Assembly: GCA_030634425.1 (NCBI GenBank)
Contig: DAOWAU010000053.1
Location: forward strand, 1 to 5,346
Origin: Dehalococcoidia bacterium
Lineage (GTDB): Bacteria; Chloroflexota; Dehalococcoidia; Dehalococcoidales; E44-bin46
Length of the DNA: 5,346 nt
Direction of reading: 5' to 3'
Position 1 is the stretch's first letter; each line of letters starts with the position of its first letter. The position numbers and the translations under genes were made by a program. Below are positions 1-5,249 of the stretch, in pieces. The notes beneath the pieces are model-generated. The model was not told the DNA's origin, did not search any database, and worked only from the letters and a program-made list of their open reading frames with translations.

Positions 1-381
1 GAATTTGCCCAGTGCGGTAGCTGCTGCTGCCTGGACCTTCTCTGAGCTATCTTGCTCCAGTAGTTCGACCAGGGGGTCAATCAGGGATGGCTCTTCATTC
101 TCCCATAAACTTTCAATAGCCTTACTTCGCACCTCGGCGTCTTGGTCTCCTAGGCAATGCTTGAAGATGCTATCGAAGTCGAGGGTAAAGTTGTCCTCAG
201 CAAGCTCGACCAGCCGGGATATAATCTGCTGCCGCCGTTTTGGCTCAATGGTTGCCCATACCTGCTCAAAGAACCCCAGCTCTTCTGAGTGCAGGTTTGA
301 TAGCTCAGCCAGCTTTGAACTGAGTAATAGCTGGTTGCTATCGCCTAGCTCAGCAATGGTCTTCTCAATAAGCGATGGCAT
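1..381 (-). CDS. HEAT-repeat protein, N-terminal part (cut by window edge)
   Basis: The minus strand reads open for 127 codons from an ATG at 381 to the window edge, with no stop, so the C-terminus is missing. The protein starts MPSLIEKTIAEL and is acidic and rich in Leu, Ala and Glu. Residues 79-93 (DQDAEVRSKAIESLW) and 111-127 (DSSEKVQAAAATALGKF) fit the second helix of HEAT or PBS-lyase-type repeats, with the Asp, Val-Arg/Gln and Ala-Leu pattern about 32 residues apart. Such alpha-solenoids usually act as protein-binding scaffolds; I cannot name the partner. The start is supported by GGGGAG at 388-393, six bases upstream. It follows the PAC2 gene after 15 bases on the same strand, so it is probably cotranscribed with it. 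A serine-rich reading frame on the opposite strand is a shadow. The family call is fairly firm; the function is unknown. Confidence 0.72.
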   Translation of the reverse strand, partial: MPSLIEKTIAELGDSNQLLLSSKLAELSNLHSEELGFFEQVWATIEPKRRQQIISRLVELAEDNFTLDFDSIFKHCLGDQDAEVRSKAIESLWENEEPSLIDPLVELLEQDSSEKVQAAAATALGKF

Positions 382-396
382 CACTGACTCCCCGCT

Positions 397-1182
397 TTAT
401 TCCTCTTCCTCCTCTCCATGTTCCCATATAGGCTCAGTGAAGTAGTCTATATACTCTCCCATGGCCTCAGCCGCAGCCTGCTTTATCTTTTCTTTGGTTT
501 CTCCAGCGAACTGCGCCAGTTCGGCTGTGTCAATCTCAACGCCTAGCATCTTGGTTAAAACCTTAATCACAGCCAGGGCAGCCATGGGGTTCTGTATCTT
601 GGTGGCATATATCGGCACCTCACCCATTAGGCAAACGCCCTCGATACCCTTTTCTTTGGCTACGCCCAGCAGTAGGCCATTCAACCCGGCAATTTGCAGG
701 TTACCCCTTTTTACTAAATCGTATCCTTTGAGGTCTTGGGTTACTTGCCGACTGGTGGCTACTCCCCAAACCCCGGGTTGCTCGGTGTGGTGAATCCGAC
801 TCAGGGCGGCGGCACAGGTATACACTCGTTTAATCCCGAAGCTTAGCCCGACATCGAGGACACAGTTGGCTAACTCATATCCTTTGGCTGCTGGTTGAGC
901 TTCAGCTATGAATAGTATTACATCCCTTCCCTCTTCTTTGTTTTTCCAGTAGAAGAACCTGTTCCGGGGGAACTGTGGCGCCTCGACTACATTGTCTTTA
1001 ACCACCACCCCGATGGGGTCGAAGAAGTGAGAAGCCTTAACCTCTCCCAGTTTCTTAAAAGGGAGCTTTCTCTCCAGGTAGGTAGCCACGATGATGGCTA
1101 CATTACTGATGCCTGGCCAGGCAGCCAGCATAACTGGCGAATTAAGTTTGGGGCGGGCATAAATCTTAACTAATTTGTTCAT
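397..1182 (-). CDS. PAC2-family protein (proteasome-assembly-chaperone-like)
   Basis: This is a 261-residue cytosolic protein with no signal peptide or membrane segment. The N-terminus has the typical PAC2 layout: a short strand, then a P-x-L-x-x-PVMLAAWPG segment (residues 11-24) and a helix with SNVA. Further family-like features are a central FIAEAQPAAKGYELA stretch (91-105), a GLNGLLLG loop (167-174) and GEVPIYA (187-193) leading into the C-terminal helical part. Family members are about 250-300 residues, so this one looks full length. Eukaryotic PAC2 helps assemble proteasome alpha rings; the bacterial and archaeal relatives are mostly uncharacterised, so no proteasome role should be assumed. 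The C-terminus ends in an acidic tail, EHGEEEEE. AGGGA at 1192-1196 lies nine bases before the ATG. It sits 24 bases after tldE and 15 before the HEAT gene, which points to a shared operon. Confidence 0.85.
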   Translation of the reverse strand: MNKLVKIYARPKLNSPVMLAAWPGISNVAIIVATYLERKLPFKKLGEVKASHFFDPIGVVVKDNVVEAPQFPRNRFFYWKNKEEGRDVILFIAEAQPAAKGYELANCVLDVGLSFGIKRVYTCAAALSRIHHTEQPGVWGVATSRQVTQDLKGYDLVKRGNLQIAGLNGLLLGVAKEKGIEGVCLMGEVPIYATKIQNPMAALAVIKVLTKMLGVEIDTAELAQFAGETKEKIKQAAAEAMGEYIDYFTEPIWEHGEEEEE

Positions 1183-1206
1183 TTTTATCTATCCCTGATA
1201 AGTCAA

Positions 1207-2508
1207 TTACTTAGCGGCGATTGACAGGTGGGGGCAGTAAAGGGGTGGCGTGTTAACCAAGCCGCCCACCCATTTAGCCTCACTGCCAATAGCTGCAATC
1301 TGTTTAAGAAGCTGATAGACATTCCCTGAGACCATAGTATCCTTAACCCTGCCTACTATTTTACCATTTTCCACCTTATAACCTAAAAGAACATTACCGC
1401 TGAAATCGCCGCCTAATATATTACCCTGTTCCGCACCCATAAGCTGCTCGATGACCAGCCCTTCCTTGATATCGCTTATCATTTCGTCGAAGGTGGTGTT
1501 GCCCGGCTTGATAATAAAGGCACTGGGTGATGGAGCAGGCAACCCACCCTGACTCCTCCTGCCGTTACCAGTGCTGCGGGTGTGGGCCAGGGCTGCCGTC
1601 TGCAAGTCGTAAAGGAAGTTAGTTACCCTTCCCTGTTCAATGAGGGGGGTGCGTTGGCTGGGTATTCCCTCGTCATCACTGGGGCGACTCTCTGGGCGGT
1701 AGGCAATAGTGGGGTCATCCCACAGCCATAGCTGTTTATCAAAAACAAGCTGACCAAGTTTATTGCCTATCGGTGAAGCCCCATTCAGAACTGTTTTGCC
1801 GTTGAAGGCTGCCATCAGGGGTGGGATTAAGGCGCTGGCTACCCCATGGGAGGTAAACACCACCGGCAGTGGCTTGGTGGGTACCGAGGCTCGGTTTCTG
1901 GCTCGCTCCAGCTGCTGGAGCACTTCCTCGGCTATAGCCTTGGTCTCGGTCAGGGGATGGCAGGAGCTTTCAATTTCGCCAACGAAGAGCATATCTGTAT
2001 TGCGGATGAGATAACCGATAACACCGATGCTAAAGGCGCTTTGCCTGTAGTTTATATTTCCACCCCGAGAGTTTATCAGGTGGAGTGATGTCGTCTCTTT
2101 ACCTACCCCTGCCTCGCACAGGATATCCGGGGTGTGTTCCCTGATTGTGGTTATGAGTTCCTTGCCAAGGTCGATCATTTCCTCTACGGATACTGACTCT
2201 ACCTTTGGGTCGAGGACTTCAATATCGGGGTAGGGGGTAGGGGAGGGAAGCTCAAATTCAGCTGCCATGCCAAAGTTTGCTGTTTCTACTGCTGTCTTGA
2301 CCAGATTCTGCCTGTCGCTTAGCTCGGTAGCGGTAGCATAGCCAATCTTACCCTCTTTGATAATGCGCAGGGCTACGTAGCTGCTCTGCTTAGCTTGAAT
2401 ATGCTTCAGGCGGTTGGCTTCAAATTGAACCGGGGTTTCCTCAGAGGAGACCATGAAGACCTCAGCTTCCTCAGCCGCTTTTTTTGCTTGAGCCAGGAGC
2501 TGTTCCAT
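1207..2508 (-). CDS. tldE: TldE/PmbA-like subunit of the TldD/TldE peptidase
   Basis: This 433-residue protein belongs to the TldD/PmbA family and pairs with the TldD encoded immediately upstream. It lacks the HExxxH zinc motif: the equivalent region reads VVFTSHGVASAL (216-227), which is typical of the non-catalytic TldE/PmbA partner. Family features include the N-terminal helix and strand with VQFEANRLKHIQ (27-38), GYATATELSD (57-66), the PSDDEG segment (276-281), STGNGRRSQGG (312-322), a DIKEG stretch (346-350) that is also present in TldD, and SGNVYQLLKQIAAIGSE (394-410). In E. coli the TldD-TldE heterodimer digests unfolded peptides and matures microcin B17; related pairs help degrade the CcdA antitoxin. 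The length matches the family. The ATG directly follows the tldD stop codon and has GGAGG seven bases upstream, so translation is probably coupled. A proline-rich stretch at residues 88-95 is encoded opposite a run of G tracts. Confidence 0.9.
   Translation of the reverse strand: MEQLLAQAKKAAEEAEVFMVSSEETPVQFEANRLKHIQAKQSSYVALRIIKEGKIGYATATELSDRQNLVKTAVETANFGMAAEFELPSPTPYPDIEVLDPKVESVSVEEMIDLGKELITTIREHTPDILCEAGVGKETTSLHLINSRGGNINYRQSAFSIGVIGYLIRNTDMLFVGEIESSCHPLTETKAIAEEVLQQLERARNRASVPTKPLPVVFTSHGVASALIPPLMAAFNGKTVLNGASPIGNKLGQLVFDKQLWLWDDPTIAYRPESRPSDDEGIPSQRTPLIEQGRVTNFLYDLQTAALAHTRSTGNGRRSQGGLPAPSPSAFIIKPGNTTFDEMISDIKEGLVIEQLMGAEQGNILGGDFSGNVLLGYKVENGKIVGRVKDTMVSGNVYQLLKQIAAIGSEAKWVGGLVNTPPLYCPHLSIAAK
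2227..2247 (+). other. Compact four-tract G-quadruplex motif inside tldE
   Basis: The plus strand has four G runs of 4, 5, 4 and 3 bases, separated by TA, TA and A. This meets the usual intramolecular G-quadruplex pattern with very short loops. It lies on the template strand of tldE, opposite the codons for a Pro-Ser-Pro-Thr-Pro-Tyr-Pro stretch (about residues 88-95), so CCC and CCT proline codons alone could explain it. Folding in the cell, or any effect on transcription, is inference. Confidence 0.5.
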
Positions 2509-3909
2509 TTATCTGCCTCCAATTAAGCAGTGGCGAATTCTGATATGGGGGCTACCGTTGGAAACGGGAAGGGGCATCTGCCCTCCCTTACCACAGCCAC
2601 CGCCCTGGTTCATGTCTAGGTCGTTGCCGATACCATCTATGTTCATCAGGGTGGTGAACACATTGCCGGTAAGCACTACCGGTCTTAGCGGCTCGGCGAG
2701 TTTGCCGTGGCGAATCATATAGGCTTCACCGGCAGAGAAGGTGAACATCTCCATGCTGGTAGTGCCGCCATACCAGTTTTTGACATATATCCCTTCCTTG
2801 ATGTCACTTAATAGGTCGTCAAAAGAGGCTGCCCCCGGTTCAATATAGGTGTTGGCCATACGGACAATAGGGGGGTAGCGGTAGTTAATGGCTCTGGCGT
2901 TTCCCGTAGGCTTTTCTTTCATCTTGGCGGCGGTTTCCCTGGAGTGAAGCCTGCCCACTAATTTGCCCTCTCTGATAAGGTAGGTTTTACTTGCCGGCAC
3001 TCCTTCATCGTCATACTTATAGCTTCCTCGCAGTCCAGGCATGGTGGCATTATCAACGATATTAAGTTCAACACTGCCAAATTTTTTGCCCAAGGTCATA
3101 ATTTCACGCATGCGGTCGTTTTCATAGACGAAGTCGGACTCTGATAAATGTCCGAAGGCTTCATGGACAAAGACCCCAGCCAGGACAGGGTCTAATACTA
3201 CTGTGTACTCTCCTCCCTTTGCCTGTGGCGCTGATAGTAACTCCACAGAATGTTGCGCCATCTCCTCTATCTGCTGGTGGAGGCCCTGTATCGAGTTGAA
3301 ATCGCCTCTACTGCCCAGGCTCAGCCCTGCCTGTTGCACCTCATCGCCTTCAGTAGCAACAGCGGTGAAACGGAGGGCGATATCGCTCCTGTCCTGCTCA
3401 ATGTAACTACTCGATGAATTCAGAAAGATGACTCTTTTGTAGCCATCACCATAGTCGATAAATGAGGTTTGGAGCTTTGGGGTGCGCCAGATAATGTCGT
3501 TATACTCATCCAGTAACTGTTTCTTTTCGGCTAAGGGTATAGCTACAGGACTCTTATCTTGCTCGATCCAGAGTCTATCAACCGCTGGCTCTACCGGAGC
3601 CAGTTGGCTTTCCCCATTGCCGGCGAATCGAGCCTGCTTTACTGCTATCTCTACCCTGCCTGGGAGTTCATTGAGGTCATTAAAGCTGGCAAAGCCCCAA
3701 GCACCTTTTACCATGGCGCGCACATTCCCCCCGATGGCACTTGACCTGCCTATGGAATCTAATTCCCTTCCCCGGTAGCTAATATGGCTACTCTGACTCT
3801 CCTCCAGGCGGGCTTCTATGTAATCGGCGCTATATCGGTTAAGTATCTCAGGTAATTGATGAGCAGTAGCTTGAATGTTTATCATGGGTAAGGCTAAGTT
3901 TACTGACAT
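2509..3909 (-). CDS. tldD: TldD, zinc metallopeptidase subunit of TldD/TldE
   Basis: This 466-residue protein is the catalytic partner of TldE and acts on unfolded or small peptides in the cytosol. The metal site is clear: HEAFGH at residues 249-254 supplies two His ligands and the catalytic Glu250, followed by the conserved LSESDFVYEND. Cys439 in GGGCGKGGQ (436-444) matches the third zinc ligand known from E. coli TldD. Other family segments are YRGRELDSIG (45-54), GSYKYDDEGVPA (295-306), PTGNARA (334-340), DIKEG (369-373) and LTGNVFTTLMNIDGIGNDL (413-431). Length is normal and no key residue is missing. The stop codon TAA abuts the tldE ATG, giving the usual adjacent pair. The start is uncertain: the ATG at 3909 has no Shine-Dalgarno sequence, while the in-frame ATG at 3885 (MINIQATAHQ) resembles the family N-terminus better and would give 458 residues. 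An in-frame TAA upstream rules out a longer standard start. Confidence 0.95.
   Translation of the reverse strand: MSVNLALPMINIQATAHQLPEILNRYSADYIEARLEESQSSHISYRGRELDSIGRSSAIGGNVRAMVKGAWGFASFNDLNELPGRVEIAVKQARFAGNGESQLAPVEPAVDRLWIEQDKSPVAIPLAEKKQLLDEYNDIIWRTPKLQTSFIDYGDGYKRVIFLNSSSSYIEQDRSDIALRFTAVATEGDEVQQAGLSLGSRGDFNSIQGLHQQIEEMAQHSVELLSAPQAKGGEYTVVLDPVLAGVFVHEAFGHLSESDFVYENDRMREIMTLGKKFGSVELNIVDNATMPGLRGSYKYDDEGVPASKTYLIREGKLVGRLHSRETAAKMKEKPTGNARAINYRYPPIVRMANTYIEPGAASFDDLLSDIKEGIYVKNWYGGTTSMEMFTFSAGEAYMIRHGKLAEPLRPVVLTGNVFTTLMNIDGIGNDLDMNQGGGCGKGGQMPLPVSNGSPHIRIRHCLIGGR
2516..2520 (-). promoter_or_regulatory. Ribosome binding site of tldE inside the end of tldD
   Basis: GGAGG on the minus strand lies within the last codons of tldD (Gly-Gly-Arg-stop), seven bases before the tldE ATG. 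The junction reads TAAATG with no spacer. This fixes the tldE start and suggests that ribosomes finishing tldD start tldE, keeping the two subunits in balanced supply. Confidence 0.75.
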
Positions 3910-3926
3910 GCCAGTATAGTTGTCAA
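3897..3926 (-). promoter_or_regulatory. Candidate promoter for the tldD operon
   Basis: On the minus strand TTGACA (3926-3921) matches the sigma-70-type -35 consensus at all six bases. It is followed after 18 bases by TAAACT (3902-3897), four of six to the -10 consensus. Transcription would begin near 3890. That is inside the longest tldD frame and only a few bases before the alternative ATG at 3885, implying a leaderless or nearly leaderless mRNA. The -10 match is modest, so this is a prediction. Confidence 0.4.
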
Positions 3927-3949
3927 TTTAGGGCAGGTTTTATTGACAA
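3920..3949. repeat. Perfect 8-bp inverted repeat in the divergent spacer
   Basis: TTGTCAAT at 3920-3927 and ATTGACAA at 3942-3949 are exact reverse complements separated by 14 bases, with arm centres 22 bp apart, about two helical turns. The repeat sits between the divergent tldD and rsfS genes, and each arm contains a -35-like TTGACA pointing outward. It may be two back-to-back -35 elements, an operator for a dimeric regulator, or both. A stem with a 14-base loop and no T run is a poor terminator candidate. Confidence 0.6.
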
Positions 3950-3971
3950 GGGCCAAGGATATAATTATGCT
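3943..3971 (+). promoter_or_regulatory. Candidate promoter for rsfS
   Basis: TTGACA at 3943-3948 is a perfect -35 hexamer, and TATGCT at 3966-3971 is a four-of-six -10 hexamer at the optimal 17-base spacing. Transcription would start near 3978. An exact TATAAT also occurs at 3960-3965 but has no good -35 at proper distance. If either is used, the rsfS start at 3967 cannot be translated from this transcript; the ATG at 3985 or the TTG at 4021 would be the start. Confidence 0.45.
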
Positions 3972-4350
3972 AGGTTATAGAGGAATGAGGAAGGGGAAAC
4001 GCCCTCTGGAGGCTAGAGAGTTGGCACATAAGGCAGTAGAGGCTGCCAGTGCCAAAAAGGCTACTGATATCGTCTTGCTGGATGCCCGTGGGGTGTGCAC
4101 CTTTGCCGATTACTTCGTCATCTGTAGCGGTGAGTCCAGCAAGCAAATCGCGGCTATTCGGGACGAAGTGGGACATGCCTTGAAGAAAGAGGGTGTTTTA
4201 CCTCACCACTATGAAGGTGACATAGATGCGGGGTGGCTCCTTCTCGATTTTGACGGTGTTACCGTGCACATTTTCGCTCCTCTTGAGCGGGAATACTATC
4301 AGCTGGACAAACTGTGGAGCCAGACTATCCCGGTAGTCAAGATTCAATAA
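3967..4350 (+). CDS. rsfS: Ribosomal silencing factor RsfS
   Basis: RsfS (Iojap/DUF143 family) binds ribosomal protein uL14 on the large subunit and blocks subunit joining when nutrients are scarce. Using the ATG at 3967 the protein has 127 residues. The conserved core is clear: KKATDIVLLDARG (30-42), FADYFVICSGESSKQIAAI (47-65), then the acidic EGDIDAGWLLLDFDGVTVHIF (83-103) and the family-defining REYYQLDKLW (108-117). The start is open. ATG 3967 has AAGGA at 3955-3959, seven bases upstream; ATG 3985 (121 residues) suits the predicted promoter; TTG 4021 (109 residues) has the best site, GGAGG, eight bases upstream, but trims the first helix. A TTG at 3943 would extend it further and is unlikely. 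rsfS commonly sits beside nadD, but here both neighbours are on the opposite strand, so it is probably transcribed alone. Confidence 0.93.
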   Translation: MLGYRGMRKGKRPLEARELAHKAVEAASAKKATDIVLLDARGVCTFADYFVICSGESSKQIAAIRDEVGHALKKEGVLPHHYEGDIDAGWLLLDFDGVTVHIFAPLEREYYQLDKLWSQTIPVVKIQ

Positions 4351-4763
4351 TCGAAGATATCGGCCTCACTGAAAAACAGCCTGATTTCCTTGACGGCAGT
4401 TTCTGTGGAATCAGAGCCGTGAACGGAATTGTGTTCAATATTTAAACCGAAATCGCTCCTGATGGTTCCCGCTTCGGCTTTAGCGGGGTCAGTTGCTCCC
4501 ATTGTTTTCCTGAGCACTTCTATCGCTTTATCACCCTCGAAGACGATGGCGATTATCGGTCCTGAGGTAATATAATTGACTAAATTGTCAAAGAAGGGCT
4601 TGTCTTTGTGGATATCATAGTGGCGCTGGGCTAACGCCTTATCCATATGGAGCATCTTTATTGCCACCAGCTTGACCCCCACCTTCTCCAGACGATTGAT
4701 AATAGTGCCTGCCAATCCTCTCTGCATGGCATCAGGTTTAATAAGAACTAGAGACCTTTCCAT
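4344..4763 (-). CDS. ndk: Nucleoside diphosphate kinase
   Basis: Ndk transfers the gamma phosphate from ATP to other (d)NDPs through a phospho-histidine, balancing NTP pools in the cytosol. The 139-residue product has the usual bacterial length and a complete active site: Lys9 in LIKPDA, Tyr49, Phe57/Phe58, Arg85, Thr91 in GATDP, Arg102 in IRSDFG, Asn112, and catalytic His115 in the signature NSVHGSDS (112-119). I start it at the ATG at 4763 (MERSLVLIKPDA). A longer in-frame extension from 4847 encodes a basic sequence unlike Ndk and overlaps the upstream thioesterase gene. GAGGAG at 4775-4780 lies inside the thioesterase gene, 11 bases upstream. Only two bases separate the two genes, so translation may be coupled. 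The 3' end overlaps the converging rsfS stop by 7 bases, leaving no room for an intergenic terminator. Confidence 0.97.
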   Translation of the reverse strand: MERSLVLIKPDAMQRGLAGTIINRLEKVGVKLVAIKMLHMDKALAQRHYDIHKDKPFFDNLVNYITSGPIIAIVFEGDKAIEVLRKTMGATDPAKAEAGTIRSDFGLNIEHNSVHGSDSTETAVKEIRLFFSEADIFDY

Positions 4764-4765
4764 TT

Positions 4766-5227
4766 TTATTGAAGCTCCTCTCCAGACTTTTTCTGTGGGC
4801 GTTCTTCCCATCGAAATTCGCCAGCGGCGACCTGCTTGGCGGTGCATTCAGCTATCAATGTGCCATCTTTTAGAGTCATCTTAGCCGTGGTCTCGATAAG
4901 CCTTCGGGCATTCCTGGTTACTGAGGCGGTGACAATAGTCGGCTCGCCTACCGAAAGCGGGCGCTTGAACCGGGTCTGCATAGTTGCCGTGATGCACTTT
5001 ATCCCTTCATAACCAGCAGCGTAAGCCATAGCCTCGTCAAGGACGGCGGTGATTATACCACCGTGGATAACCTCTGCCCAGCCTTGATGCAACCTGTTTG
5101 GGGTGAACTCTGTTCTGACCGCCTTGCCATCCCACTTGAACGTCAGCTTCAGTCCAATGGAGTTATTCTTCCCACAGCCAAAGCACAAATCGCTGTAGAA
5201 CACCGATTTTTGGGGTTCGGCTATCAT
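4766..5227 (-). CDS. PaaI-like hotdog-fold thioesterase
   Basis: This 153-residue protein has the PaaI/4HBT hotdog fold, whose members hydrolyse acyl- or aryl-CoA thioesters. The N-terminus carries CFGCGKNNSIGLKL (15-28), a motif common at the start of this subgroup. The central HGGIITAVLDEAMAY (55-69) is the hot-dog helix with the catalytic region, where Asp64 or Glu65 is the likely acid residue. A strand region with RFKRPLSVGEP (86-96) and a final AKMTLKDGTLIAECTA strand pair (115-130) complete one hotdog domain, followed by a charged tail. The substrate cannot be told from sequence. GGAG at 5236-5239 is eight bases before the ATG. It lies 22 bases after a partial gene of the same apparent family and two bases before ndk, so the three probably form one operon. 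The link to Ndk chemistry is unclear and may be incidental. Confidence 0.88.
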   Translation of the reverse strand: MIAEPQKSVFYSDLCFGCGKNNSIGLKLTFKWDGKAVRTEFTPNRLHQGWAEVIHGGIITAVLDEAMAYAAGYEGIKCITATMQTRFKRPLSVGEPTIVTASVTRNARRLIETTAKMTLKDGTLIAECTAKQVAAGEFRWEERPQKKSGEELQ

Positions 5228-5249
5228 TCTATAGTCTCCATTCTTTGGT

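Noticed and set aside
5..445. Long serine-rich open frame on the plus strand
   Set aside because: It is antisense to the HEAT-repeat gene and the end of the PAC2 gene. The minus strand gives family-like proteins with ribosome sites; this frame gives a low-complexity Ser/Cys-rich product.
461..793. Plus-strand frame of 110 codons
   Set aside because: It lies wholly inside the PAC2 gene on the opposite strand and resembles no protein family.
1183..1206. Possible promoter or terminator between tldE and the PAC2 gene
   Set aside because: The 24-base gap is AT-rich and holds only the ribosome site AGGGA; I see no stem or paired -35/-10 boxes.
1905..1921. Inverted repeat GCTCCAG-CTG-CTGGAGC
   Set aside because: It lies within tldE coding for Leu-Gln-Gln-Leu-Glu, where CTG, CAG and GAG codons give such symmetry by chance. 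There is no T run or gene boundary nearby.
1763..2088. Two overlapping plus-strand frames inside tldE
   Set aside because: Both are antisense to a well-conserved TldE region and have no recognisable domain.
3203..3778. Several plus-strand frames inside tldD
   Set aside because: They are antisense shadows of tldD, with compositions expected from reverse-complemented codons.
1..3909. RiPP or microcin biosynthesis cluster around tldD/tldE
   Set aside because: No short precursor peptide, cyclodehydratase, radical-SAM enzyme or transporter is present in the window, so TldD/TldE alone does not support it.
3970..4176. Minus-strand frame opposite rsfS
   Set aside because: The plus strand encodes an unmistakable RsfS here; the opposite frame has no family features.
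4340..4400. Possible terminator between rsfS and ndk
   Set aside because: Only weak short complementarity (GATT/AATC, CGA/TCG) and no GC-rich stem followed by a T run on either strand.
4764..4847. N-terminal extension of ndk to an upstream ATG
   Set aside because: The extra 28 residues are basic, unlike Ndk, and overlap the thioesterase gene. MERSLVLIKPDA is the standard Ndk start, with a ribosome site upstream.
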